Of a stretch of DNA of 64,000 nt, positions 42,951 to 55,600 are shown one piece after another. The notes under the pieces are model-generated. The model saw only the letters and a program-made list of their open reading frames with translations, searched no databases and had not been told where the DNA came from. The position numbers were made by a program, and so were the translations under genes. The stretch covers positions 9,281,844 through 9,345,843 of the forward strand of contig CM021319.1 of the NCBI GenBank assembly GCA_010645155.1, read 5' to 3'. The first letter of the stretch is position 1; each line of letters begins with the position of its first letter. Source of the stretch: Tigriopus japonicus (taxonomy: Eukaryota; Arthropoda; Copepoda; Harpacticoida; Harpacticidae).

Positions 42951-45900
42951 TCAAATCACTTTTTTGATGATAGCCGGAGCGGGCACGCCCATTAAATCAC
43001 AGAGCTGGTTCCGAATTGGGCGGATATTTTCGATGCTTTGGTCCCAATCGGTGTCACTCAAAAGTGTATTGACCTCATCCAAGTTCTCTTCGGGCACAAT
43101 TGTTCGATCGGCAAATGTGAGCAAGGCTTCGAAAAGTTTGTTGGCCGTGACTTTTCGAATTCGAGGGAACTTGTGACACAAGAAGATGGCCAATTGAACC
43201 AAGCTCTTCTTGACCGTAAGTTCATCGTGAGATTGAAGTAAGGCACAAATGACATCACAACTCAGCATGAGCTTTTGTGGATCTCCCGATTTTGATATTT
43301 CGTTCTTGACCAAGGTGAGTAATTCGAACGAAAATTTATGGGTCTCATCCTCGAGAATGGATTCAAAATGACTTGTGGAGAAAAGTTGGTCCAAGAATTT
43401 CAAGGCTGGTATGGTGACTCGGTCGACTTTATGGTTGTCCCTTAAAACGTTCAATGTGGCTTGTGCAAATCGGTCTAAAGCCGATTTATCCATGGTTTCA
43501 AGCTCTTTGAATAGGGATGCGCTGGAATGTTTCACCAATCTCTCAGTCAAACCTCCGACACTGACCACCAATCCCACTAGAACTCTCTCGAGATACTCAT
43601 CGAAGTGAATGAGCTTGGTGAACACGGGAAATGTTTCCGATTCCACGGTCCATTGGAATGTATTCATGTCAAGGTTTTCCGGGAACAGAGCCTTCACTTC
43701 CTTGGCTCTGGGGATCCCAGGCACTCTTTTTTCGTGGAACAACAGACTGGCGAAGAGTTTGGTGGCCAAACCTCGGGTTCGATCGATTTTCTCCATCGCT
43801 TGTTGAGCGAGGCAGGGCATCAGATCTCGGATGCAGATTTCGGGAACTAACTGAGGGTCCAAGTCCACCAAGGTCAAGGTTATGGAGCATAGGGATGCCA
43901 TGGCCGCTTCACGGACCCATGCACCCACATCACCGCGTCGATCTAGGGTGTAATCATTGAAGCCACCCAAAAGACATTGGTACAAACGGACCACGGTGGA
44001 TGGGACGAGCTTGTCGCCATCTGAAAGAGAGGGACTATGGATTAGTTTGAGAATTGGGACATGATTCGGTACTAAAGAGGAAAATACTCGAGGCAATGAC
44101 GTCTGGTCTTACCAGAAATCTATTTCAGATATTCTCTCGAAAACATGTCATCAATATTTAATCAAAAATGTTTCCAAGCAGAGCAAGCTTTTTACATGTT
44201 TTGATACTTCTAAACAAAAATATCAAGGGAAATCCTATTTTGTTTTGAAAATTACTATTAATTTCAGCAAATTTGTTTCATTTTTAAACGAAAAAAATCA
44301 TGCGTATTACAGCAATTACTAGTGACGTCATCATTTTTGACGGGAAAAGAAGTTCAGAAGACCGATGTTTCTGATGAGCGTGCGAGGTAACTAAAACGAA
44401 GGTTTAGGCCTGGTGATTGCAACAATGCCTTTCTTATCTGCACAAATTGAAGTTGAAATAGCAATTCTTGACATTGTATTTGCAAAAAAGTATGTTTTGT
44501 TGCTTTTATCTAAAATTTTGCTTCATAAGTTGAGAGGGTTCTTCCGAACTTTGAAATTAGGAATGCCCCACTTTGAATAACAAGATGGCCAGAGGAGATG
44601 GGTTCTTGGGGCAAATAAACCTAAAAACATATTATTTGTTTAATTGAAGGCTCCCAAATTCTCCATTTGTTTTCAAATTACTTTGCAATACTTCTCAACA
44701 TACATTAACCATGCCATTGCCCATAAATGCAACATTTTTCGAAAATCTGACCCTTGAAAACTAAGATTTTTTTGGCAAGCCTACGCTGCTAACGGCAGTT
44801 AGAGACGGCAGCAGGTCCGTAAAATGATACGGTAATCACTCCCATTGTTTTTTACTAATGTAAGATGAACCATCCCCATAGAAAAAATCACAATCAAATG
44901 AAGCCTCGGTAGATTTTTTTGATTTTGCCTTGGAAATGACATTTATTCTCATTATTTTGAATTAATTTATAAACCTTCAAATATAAATATTATGACTTTT
45001 TTAAATACTTTAAAGGACCTCGATGGCGTTAAAGTAAAAAACTTTCTTGTAGATTCATTCGATCAATATTTAAGTTATATTTGATCTACTCACCTGTATC
45101 TTTTGCAAATCCAACCCTTTTCGCAACAGAAGTGAGGGCCAGGATCGAATCCCGTCGACCTTCCGCCCATTTGTCGGTATTGGGCGTGATTTCCGTGCAT
45201 TTGATCAACTTCTTCAGCACATCGCCAACCCGACCCCGCAAAGCAAATTCCGGAAACGAGCCTAAAGCTGTGGCAAAACCACGACGATGCAATTCACTCG
45301 AGTCTAATTCATTCAAATACTCGTCTAAGATGGCATCGCGTTTGTCGGTCAAAAGTTCTCCCGTGTCAACATCTTTGAGATACTCGGACAAGAAATTGGG
45401 AACGGCTTCACAAGCTTGATCCTGGACTATGGGATCCGAATTGGACAAATTCTCAGCTGAAAATAGCTACGTTGATCAATTTGTTCATATTTCTTGGTTG
45501 GTAATTAGTGGCCTTACTCAAAATTGCATGCCAGAGCTCCACGGTTTGGTCTTGATGAATGGGAAATCTGGCTTTGGAGCAATTGCTGATGAAACTCGTC
45601 ACGGCTTGTCGTAACATGTCACCTCCGGTCATTCTTAAAGAAAGTTTCTCGACTAAAGCACTGGCCACGGATTTGATTTGCGAGATGGTCTCGGGATCTA
45701 AGACAAGGAGAATAATAATAATAATTCATCAAATAAAAAGTTCATGTTAGCCAGCCCTGGAATACTGAACCAAACGTATTCGGTCTTCCAAAGAACTTGC
45801 AAATGTTAAGTAGAGCGAATCATTAAATAAAGATGTAGTCAAAAGTGGATTATGAGGTTTGGATAAAAGAATCTTATCAGAAAACATTCAAAGTTGGATA

Positions 45901-48553
45901 CTAGAATACTCGATTCTTTAATCATTCTTGGTATGCGAATACTTTTGACGCTGAAGCAAAATAGACTGTAGTGCAGTGTCTATTGAAAAAAGGATCCTGT
46001 TATAACTGCTGACGAACAATACTTACTTCATTCAGCTCTTACCGTATTACTACCAAATCAAAGGGTTTTCTAATACGTAGTATTTCTTCAAATAATTAAA
46101 TTCCTCAAATATTTCCAATCTTATTATCTCTCATGGGAAGTTGTCCTTAGGTCCAAGGATTCACTAATTGCCGGGTTAAGCCATCAACTTTGGTCTCAAA
46201 AAGAGTCTCAATCTTAAAGATGCAAAGACGGAACATCGTTCTTACCCACGATATCTTGCAAGGTTTGACCTCGAGATTGGGCATCTTTCGAAAGAGCCAA
46301 GCAAATCGATCCGATAGCCACAATACTTCCATGTTTGGCAAACAAATCCAACCCTTTGGTTTCAATCAAGAGCTTTGGCAAAACCTCATTCTTCATCAAC
46401 TCCGGATTGATCGGAGTTAGATTATGCAATGATTCGGCGGTCAATTCGCGAATGGACGAATCCCAATGATTGATCTTCTTCTCCACCAAATGATTCACCA
46501 AAGCCGGCAGATAATCGCCCAATTTTGCCACAAACACACTCAACTCCAAATAGGTATTATTTCGACTGCCCACGGCAAAATAATCGGCTTGCGTCAAAAT
46601 CTCGATGCCATGCGGAAAAGTTCCTTGTCGTCCGACATTCTCTTGAAATGCCGCAGATGCGGCTCGACGACAATTGACTTCACGGTCAAAAATGGTCACT
46701 GTGAGAAGAGCACACGCGATTTGATCCACGTAAGGTCGAAGAATTTCGGGATCAAAGGCCCGAGCAAACGCCCAACAGACGTAGCAAGCCGCATCGCGGA
46801 TATGGGAACCCACAGAATAACTGCCTTTCTTCTCGTCATAGACCAAGGCCTTCAGGACGACTCGAACAACTTCTTTGAGTCTTTGGGGAAGCAAAAGGCC
46901 ACGACGACCGAGTTCAGCTAAGGCCAAACATCCTCCGTGCCAAGCTCCGTCGTATTCTCTGAGCGAGAAGAGCTTGAGCAATGATCCAACCACGTCATCG
47001 GCCAATTCTTGGGGCAATCGATTGGTGATCCGACCAATACCTGAAATTCCAATGAGGGTTAGTCATTTTCGCGTTTATGTTAGATGTAATTTACATGTAC
47101 GGTAACATCAACTCATTCAGGAGTGCATAAAGACGGAGGATTTGGTGTCCTTTACCCGGTTAAAAGAGACCAGGAGTGACAGATACCGTTTTTTTGGGTG
47201 TTAAGAGTGGAAAAAAGGTGCCGAAAAAGTTAGGACACTTGTCCCCTAACTTGAGTCTTACAAGCTTTTCTGGATCAGGTAATTCAGCTTTTCTCTTAAA
47301 CTTAATGTTATCATAACGGTCGTCTCTTTTCGGATTCGATGGGTTAAACCGAAAACATTCTCGCCCAATACTAATGTTTAGAAGCTGGCAAATATTGACT
47401 GACCTTTAGCGGCCGACCAACGAATGACCGTGTCCACATCACGAAGGCCGCTCAAGAGTTCTTCAATCACATCTTCAATCTCATCCGGGATATCATACTC
47501 ATCGTCACCTCCGTCATCGGGGTTCAGATCCAGATTCTCTTTTTGCCCACTCAACACGCCATCCGGATCAGTCTGTAGGTTAAAGGCCAATGATCGATTG
47601 CCCCGTTGATATCGCCACGAAGCCACGCGAGCCTTCAAAAAGATCAATCCGAATCGTTGGATCACTTTTAGATTCAATTTGCGCAACCATACGCTAAAGT
47701 TGGTCTTGAGATTCAACGCCAACAGATCTTTGAGCATGCGCGGAGTAAAGTCCAACAAATCCTGGCGTTTGCCCTGTTTATAAACGGCGGCCAAAGCCTT
47801 CAAGGCTCCCATTTTGGCCATGTTGGACGCCTTTTCATCTTGGGTCGTTTGAACGGCCCAATCAAAAAACTCGGGCAAGAGTTCACCCACGATTTCCGGG
47901 CGGGTCAAGAACTTGGCGGCCAACATGGCGGCGCCATCTTGAGCTCGATTAGCCACCAATAAACACCGTTGCATCACTCGATAAATGCGTCTTTTGAGGG
48001 TGTGTTCCCGTTGACCGCTATCAAAGCGGCTCATATCAAACGGAATCAGAATTAACATGGACATCCAGAGTAAAAGCACATTCACGGTTTCCCAATGCGG
48101 CTCATCTGCGGCTAGTTCTTGCGTTAAAAGCGCCAATACGGGCTCAACATCGGCTACTTCATGGGGAAAGTGGCGCACGGCCACTTTGGCTTGCCGAACT
48201 TTGACTAAATGACCCGTAAATGCGGCTGCCGCGTGTAAAATCACGGGTTTATCAGCCGTCGCCCGCATCAAGGCTAGCAATTGCGTTAGGAAATGCGGCA
48301 AATGCGGGTCGAGCAAATGCGGCTGCTCTTGATAATAGTCGAGCACGATGGTGAAGTGCTGAAAAGTCCATTCCCATTTTGCGGGTAATTCACGGGCAAT
48401 AGCCGCGTGAGATAAGTCGTCAATCCATTGTTGCACCTGTTTGGCCTCTTGAAAAGCGTCTAAAGCGCACCCTAAGCCCACGGCATTGGTGTATAGATCG
48501 TCTGCCACGGCTGATACGGGCGTGACCGCTTTCACTGTGACCGCATCGGTCAT
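42951..48553 (-). CDS. TBCD: Tubulin-specific chaperone D, five exons
   Basis: Cofactor D captures beta-tubulin and takes part in assembling the alpha/beta heterodimer with cofactors C and E; it acts in the cytosol. Exons 48553-47404, 47040-46246, 45697-45518, 45456-45094 and 44020-42951 join with GT-AG sites to 1185 residues, near the human length (about 1190). Recognisable blocks are [25 protein letters not shown] across intron 1, then HEAT-like helices ([35 protein letters not shown]) and [12 protein letters not shown] in exon 5. All four introns are phase 1. The ATG at 48553 is used; it gives a short N-terminus before the conserved region. Intron 4 holds an R1 repeat. Confidence 0.95.
44307..44843 (+). 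mobile_element. Interspersed repeat R1, copy 2, in TBCD intron 4
   Basis: Full-length-looking copy from TTACAGCAATTACTAGTGAC to GTAATCACTCCC, about 537 bases. The ends are weakly inverted (both contain ATTAC followed by GT and TCAT). No clear TSD is present. It lies antisense to the host gene. Confidence 0.82.
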
Positions 48554-48926
48554 GTTCAAGAGATCGAAGGCCGTGGAACAAAACCGGGTGTGTGAAATAA
48601 ATTTGATGACCGATTTGTTGGTTTCTCTGGAATCCTTTGTATTTCAGGCTTGCGACTCGGTTCTAAAGTTTTAATGCCAACATGGCAAGTTTTATCATGG
48701 CATAACCCCATATTTTGGCAATGGCGGCCTTTTTGTTTTAGGTTATGTGTCCCGAGATTGTTTAGCGAGAGCGCTTTCAAGAAAGTACGCTAAAACCGAG
48801 AATCAACTTGAGGATTGGACGACGCAATATGAAAGATACAGTTCACTTTCGCAGCCCTGAAAACGACATGAGTCATGCGTTGTGATGTTCTGAAGTGGCT
48901 GAAGGATCATAATTTTCAAAGGCAAG

Positions 48927-49460
48927 GGGAGTGATTACGGTATCATTTTACGGACCTGCTGCCGTCTCTAACTGCCGTTAGCAGTGTTTTTGCCAAAAAA
49001 GTCTCAGTTTTCAAGGGTCAGATTTTCGAAAAATGTTGCATTTATGGGCAATGGCATGGTTAATGTATGTGGAGAAGTATTGCAAAGTAATTTGAAAACA
49101 AATGGAGAAATTGGAAGCCTTCAATTAAACAAATTATTTGCTTTTAGGTTTAGTTGCCCCAGGAACCAATCTCCTCTGACCATCTTGTTATTCAAAGTCG
49201 GGCATTCCTAATTTCAAAGTTCGGAAGAACACTCTCAAATTATGTAGCGAAATTTTAGATAAAAGCAACAAAACATACTTTTTTGCAAAAACAATGTCAA
49301 GAATTGCTATTTCAACTTCAATTTGTGCAGATAAGAAAGTCATTGTAACAATCACCAGGCCTAAACCTTAGTTTTAGTTACCTCGCAAGCTCATCAGAAA
49401 CACAGGTCTTCCGAACTTTTTTCCCGCCAAAAATGATGACGTCACTAGTAATTGCTGTAA
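48927..49460 (-). mobile_element. Interspersed repeat R1, copy 3, upstream of TBCD
   Basis: Reverse-complement copy of R1, from GGGAGTGATTACGG to AGTAATTGCTGTAA, about 370 bases upstream of the TBCD start codon. It is close in sequence to copies 1 and 2, and open frames in it are not genes. Confidence 0.82.
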
Positions 49461-49630
49461 GTAAAACGATGTCTTTACCTTTAGACTAGATTAGTCTCCG
49501 TTAAATAATCATGGGCTCAAAACCTTTACCCAAGTTGAGTTTACAGATTTGCTATCTGAAAAAAGCGGATTGGAAAATAGGTAGAAATATTTGGTAGTAG
49601 ATTTCTTTATAAAGATAAATAAAAATATAT

Positions 49631-49692
49631 TATAAAATTTCTATGAATTGGTAAATCTAAATTTAGATTTACCAACTCATAGAAAATTTATA
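49631..49692. repeat. 62-base near-perfect palindrome
   Basis: TATAAAATTTCTATGAATTG is matched by CAACTCATAGAAAATTTATA with a continuous paired centre (AAATCTAAATTTAGATTT). It can form a long hairpin. The rest of 49461-50525 is AT-rich with no gene recognised. Confidence 0.8.
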
Positions 49693-50525
49693 AAAATGTA
49701 CATGAGTATTATTAAATCATTTTTCAATCAAATTTCTTAAGTTTTTGACGACAAATTGACAGAGACGAGAATGTAGGTTAATAATACTTCCTTGTTAAAA
49801 AGTTTTATTGGAAAATGAAAGTTGATTCTTCTTGAAAATCTTTTTTATACGGTGCTTTCAATCAATATTTTGTTGCCCAAAACTTGGTGTTCCTACTAAA
49901 GATTAAATCTAGGAACTCCACCATTATTTCTGAAAGGAGCTGTATACTTCTAATTTACATTGAAAGTCCGTCAAGATTATTTTTGAGGCCAAGCAGATTA
50001 ATTAATCATGTATATCCATCAAAACTACGTCTCATTTAGCAATGCTAATTAAGTATATTAATCAAGCATATTAAATATTTTCGCTGAAAATGTAATTGGT
50101 GTGGTTGCTATTTGTTTGGGGTTCTGAATTTGGCAGCTTTTCATTCCCCTAAGCTGAGGCTCTACCCTAGCTTGATTTCGAGCAAAATTTCAGCATTCAA
50201 TTCGTCACCATTAATTTTGGTCAATGTGTAGGTTTCTTTGTTCATATCTTTTGATTTTTTCTGTAAAACGTCTCAATTTCCGTCCACTGAAACAACCAAT
50301 ATTTCAGTGATTAAAAAGAATCTTGTAAGGTGTGTAACAAAAGTCTTTTAGTACTGGAATTTTATTCTGTAAAAAGTTAACAGGGGTAACATACATAAAT
50401 TTGAATTTGTAACTCAATTGCCAATGCGTCCACCTTTGGCTTGGATACATTTTTTAAATTCCATGGGTAGAATGCTCTACCATTAAATTCTTTAACAAAT
50501 TTGGACTCATATCTGACCTGTTTTT

Positions 50526-50823
50526 TAGAGATGTGTTTCGAACCGGGAGTGCTGCCATTTTTTACTCGGAAGTTTATCATTGTTGATTAGGGCAGGTTGT
50601 TTTGAACGTTTTTAAAAAGACCTAAACAGGGACCAATTTGGCAACACTCGAACTAGTTCGATTTCGAGTTCCATCAGTAGTTATACTTTTGGATTTCGAG
50701 TTGGCAGTGCTGCCATATTTTATGGCGTCTCTAGTTGAGAAGATTAGTTAGGGGTCAACTTTTTGACCTTAAAATCCAAAGTGGCAAAACTCGACCAAAA
50801 ATCCAACTCGAAACACATCAGTA
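50526..50823. mobile_element. hAT-like MITE 'V', copy 2
   Basis: The ends are TAGAGATGTGTTTCGAAC and CGAAACACATCAGTA, with a perfect 8-base duplication CTGTTTTT (50518-50525 and 50824-50831). About 300 bases, homologous along its length to 25966-26290. Confidence 0.8.
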
Positions 50824-51189
50824 CTGTTTTTTCAGATGCTACTCAAAAACGTTCAAATTTGTAGCCGTGGGCAGCAATACTTTACCACTGTCAACTGCGG
50901 ACAGGGTCAAAAAAGGAAAGAAGGAAGATGAAAGACCGGGAAGAAGCCACGAAAAGGAAAGATAGGGTGCAGAAATATAAAACATAATTTGCAAATGGCT
51001 TATTCTACTGATGGGAAACAAACAAATATAACCAAGAACAAACAAAGACAAACAAATGACAGCATACCAAACAAATAGAAATCACTATGAACGTTCCTTA
51101 GCACCATTTTGTCTGCAGCAGCAGTTTTGATGACTGTGTTACTATCCTGGCTGGGGCAAGTGGCTGCACAAATAGCAAGAGCAAGAGAA

Positions 51190-51382
51190 GGTAGGCAGGA
51201 GAACAAGAGCGGGGGAAGAGCCTGTGCATTGCAATATAAGGTAGGCAAGAGAACAAGAGTGGGGGAAGAGCCTGTGCATTGCAATATAAGGTAGGCAGGA
51301 GAACAAGAGCGGGGGAAGAGCCTGTGCATTGCAATGTAAGGTAGGCAGGAGAACAAGAGCGCGGGAAGAGCCTGTGCATTAG
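51190..51382 (+). repeat. 50-base minisatellite, 3.9 copies
   Basis: The unit begins GGTAGGCAGGAGAACAAGAG and has period exactly 50; copies start at 51190, 51240, 51290 and 51340 and differ by one to three bases. All three minus-strand frames stay open across it, producing false protein-like frames. The flank 51383-52193 shows no convincing gene. Confidence 0.93.
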
Positions 51383-52199
51383 TGATGGGAGGCAAACAAG
51401 AGCTTGGGCAAGCGGTCCGGTACAGTACCTTGGACTTGCCGAAACTTGGGTCTACTTGGGTGCCTGTACAAGTATTTTTCCCACCTTACAGGTTTGCCAA
51501 ATTTGCTAGGAATGAAGACTAAACCTTCGGCATCAGAATTTCAATTAACCAGAAAGTTTCAGCTAAATAGGGCCCAGGCCCTTGTTAGGATGGATTTTTA
51601 GATGAAAATACACAATTCAAAGCTTTTGCATCGAGAAATGCAAAAGCTTTTGAGAATATTTCAAAAAAAAAAGATTTGGCATCTTATATTTTTTTCTAGC
51701 AACTCTGAGTGACCGAGCTTGTTGCCAAGTGTGACTGTTAAATGTCATTCTTGATTGACCTGAAAAGTGTATTCATGTGTGGCTTAGAACGGAAACTAAG
51801 GAAAAAACATGGTTTTGCAAATGCTATCCAAATCAAAATATTTTTTGTTTCACTTCCACTGTTTATTGCTGAATTATCAAGGTCAAAAGATCATTGAAAA
51901 TGCAACTTGGCATTCTTTTCTTCTAAGTCACACTGCAAGCATCTTAACTCTTCTAAGAGCAACTGTCGGCAACTGCATCTTCCAATGTTCCTTGAGCTTG
52001 CCAAGTGTATTGGGTGTATTGCCCAAGTAATGCTTGTCAACAACTTGTTCTTGGGTGTTTGTGATGACTCATTACTTGCCCAAGTCACATCACTACTGTG
52101 CATTGGATTAGAAAGCTGTTTCAAGAGAACATGACAACTGAAGAGAACCCAGTGATTAGATTCCAGTGAAAAGTTTGGGACAATTCTTTCCCTAATTAC

Positions 52200-52432
52200 A
52201 TTTTTTTATTGTTGGTGCTATGGTCGGAGGTTTGAGTCTCACCCGGCCAGCGAACCCAGCCATCAAATCGTCCAAATATTTCTGATAGGCAATTTCAAGT
52301 CCAATATCAGAACGGTTCTCCGTCTGTGGGTGTGGATTTAACGTCTAAAAGTTTCCATAACAAAGGTCCGGGAGGAGAACCGAACCTGGAACCTCTCTCA
52401 CTGAAGTAAATTGCGCTAACCACGTCTCCTCC
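52200..52432 (-). mobile_element. tRNA-derived SINE
   Basis: Read on the minus strand: head GGAGGAGACGTGGTTAGCGC (A-box), B-box GGTTCGGTTC, pairing CTCCTCC, then a body of about 160 bases with a second tRNA-like 3' segment and an A-rich tail. The flanks AATTAC (52194-52199 and 52433-52438) are a likely target duplication. The head is about 62 bases and lacks a proper anticodon arm, so it is not a tRNA gene. From 52439 to 52633 nothing is seen. Confidence 0.65.
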
Positions 52433-52633
52433 AATTACTTTAATATTTAATGTAATAAATTACAATTACTTTTAAAATGTAATTGGAATAGCCATCGTGA
52501 TAATCCCACCTTCTATGAAAATTTATTCAATGAAAGAGTAGTTGTATTTGTCATTGAGGAAATAAATCGCAAAACGATCGCATGTCTTCTCCAAGTAAAC
52601 TCTGTTCAATTTGAAAAGTTTGGGTACAAAACG

Positions 52634-55600
52634 TTAAGTGGACAGCAACAAATAATTTGATACGGGTTGAATGTCATGGTGTTGAATCGAGTCCAAAATC
52701 CACGATTGGCACAAATGCATTCGGCCACTGCCAATTTCCGACCTATTCAAGGTCTGTCCTATGATCACCTGAGCATCTTCTGCCGATTTCACAACTTGGC
52801 CACCCCCTAAATGGACCAATTCTTTCAACTCTGTCCGAGACACTTGATCCTTCAGGGATCCACCGATAAACACGGGTCCAATGGAGGCAAACAGATCCGA
52901 TTTGTAAACATCTTGACCGAAGGATGTTCGATCTAAACGACACCGTTGAACAGCGGGCGAGAAATCGACCTTTTCGTAGGGTTCTTCGTCCACATGATAA
53001 CCTTGTTGGAGACAGTCCAAAATCCACTGAAAGGACACGATCCAACAACCCTGAAGGATGCCTTTTAAGAGGTTGGTCGTTCTTGGGTTTGATTCGCCTC
53101 CAACAATCACGTGACTAGTTGAAGAGGTCACTTTAGGGGCTAATTTGAACTTGCCCAATTTCTTCACGACTTGAAGGGTCTTGTTTCGTTCCGTTTTGGA
53201 ACAAGCTGTGCAAACAATTTCGGAGACCAGAGATCGCTTTTGGGATTTCTTGACTTTGGGGGTCATGAATTCGATGGAACTTCGACGAGATGGTAGGATT
53301 CTTCGAGCTTTTTGTGAGTTAGATGAAGATGATGTGGCTGTGGAGGTCACACTCACAGATTTGACTTTCCTGTCCTTGCGGACCTTTTTGATGGGTTCTT
53401 TAAATTGAGTGGGAGGTGGTTGAGCCATTATAATTCGACTATGATCCTTGATGATCTTGGTCTTGGGTTTTGTTTTAGGGGGTATGATTTTGAGAGCTTC
53501 TTGAGTATGAATGTTTTCAACGATAGGTTTAAACACGGTTGCTGTTTGAATATCCGGAGTTTCTAAGAGTATATCATTTTGAGAGAACAATTGATGACGT
53601 TTTCGTAATTTGGGATTCTTTAAAATGGGTTTGATGGGTTCAGGGGTCACAAGAGCCTTCTTCTCTTTACGGATCTAAAAAAAAAACAATTAAGAGATGA
53701 TTTTATAATAATATTCCAAAACAAACCGTTTAAGTAAAATTTAAAAAAGTAAAAATCTGAACTTAATGTTTCAAGGGTGATGAAGACAACCTACTCAATA
53801 AAAGACTTGCTTTCCTTTATAAAAAGAAATTTGTGTATCATAATTAAGGACGGGCAAAAAGTGCAAATCAAAAGAAGCTTTTGGTTACTAAAAGTTGCAC
53901 AAAACTCAGCCCAAAATCGAATAATAAAGTGCAGAAAAAGGCCAAAACCCAAATAAAAACCAAAAAAGTGCAAATAAAATTAAAAAAATCGCAGAAAAAA
54001 ACTGAAATTTCTGAAACAAAAAGCATTAGATACTTTCTTGTCATCTGCTTGTTATTTTTCAATCTTGAAGGGTAAAATTTAGATACCGAAGTAGTTGTAA
54101 TCAATACTATGCTAACCTACGTTGTGAGCCGGGAAGATTTTCAAAATATGTTTAACTCTTGTTTTTCAAAATGCATGGCGTTTAATTGAGCTGGAGAAGT
54201 CATTTTTAAGTTCCAAAGACATTTGAGACCAGTTTTGGAGTGAGATGACAATCCCGCATATGAAATCGAGGTCGGTTAATTAGGTCACGGGCCAAAAATT
54301 GTTATAAAGTCAGTTAAAACTTGCTTAAAAACATTTTTTTGAATTTTTCTTTTGACCTTTTCCTAAAATGGTCTCATTGTTGCCTGAACCCGAAATATTG
54401 ACTTAATTGAGCTTAATTACTTAATTAATCTATTGAGCGCTTCTTCGAATTTGGGTGAAGAAAAGTCCGATTGTGTCCTTCGAGAATTGTGTTCGAAAAT
54501 AGCCATTGAAAATTGAACGGCTAAATAGATTACACCAATATTTTAAATCATTACCGAACTAAGTGTGCCTAACAATTATCCAGAAGAAAATTTTCATAAA
54601 TTTGTTTTTAAGCAAGTTTTAGTGACATTATATCAATTTTTGGCCCGTGACCTAATTAACCGACCTTGACTTCATATGCGGGATTATCTTCTCACTCCAA
54701 AACTGGTCTCAAATGTCTTTGGAACTTGAAATTGACTTACCCAGCTCAATTAAACGCTGTGAATGGTCTTTCTGTTTTGATTATGCTTAATGAGAAAGGT
54801 AAACAAACTGCAAAGAAGGAAGTTCTGATCGCGTTTGAATGCAAACAAAGCTGAATATAAAAGTACTCAATAATTAGGCATCAATAAACATTTATTTACT
54901 TTATTAAAATACTGTACTAAAAGTAATTGAAATAGGAAAAACATTGCTGTTGAAAAATATTGTTGTATTCAGTTATATTAAATGTGCTCTAAAAATACAA
55001 GAAGGCTAAAACCTTCGTTTTAGTTACCTCGCACGCTCATCAGAAACAAAGGTCTTCCGAACTTTTTTTCCCGCCAAAAATGATGACGTCACTAGTAATT
55101 GCTGTAAGTAACATCTTTCAAACTTATTTCTTAAGTAAATGTTTTTTTATTAAGGATTATTATTATTATTATTTTATTTTTGGGTTATTTTTGTTTAAAG
55201 TCTGCATGAAATTTTTGCCAAACTTCAACTGACAAAGGATATTTTTCAGGAATTATTTACCACAAATTGCATAAAACGTAAACTTGAATCAATCAAATAA
55301 ACCTCCGTGGATCCGGCGTGTTACATTCGTACACATTTTTTTGGGTGAAAAAGCTTACTAAACTTTTCATTTCTAACCAGTTCTGCATACATAATATTTT
55401 CCTAGAATCCGTCGAACAGTTGCAGAACCAATTCTGCATAAAATATGTAATAAAATATGAACGGTACAAAAAACACCTAGCCAAAAGAACAAAAAAGGTC
55501 TCAGAGAGTTAATGGTCATAAAAACTCTTGAAAATTAGTACTGGTATACCTTTGAGCCATCTTGCCATGCCGATCCTGCAAAGTGAATCGAATCATCTCA

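Noticed and set aside
51000..51395. Protein with repeated LFPRSCSPAYL-type motifs
   Set aside because: Conceptual translation of a 50-base minisatellite open in every frame.
52371..52432. tRNA gene on the minus strand
   Set aside because: Only about 62 bases, with no proper anticodon arm and a SINE body attached.
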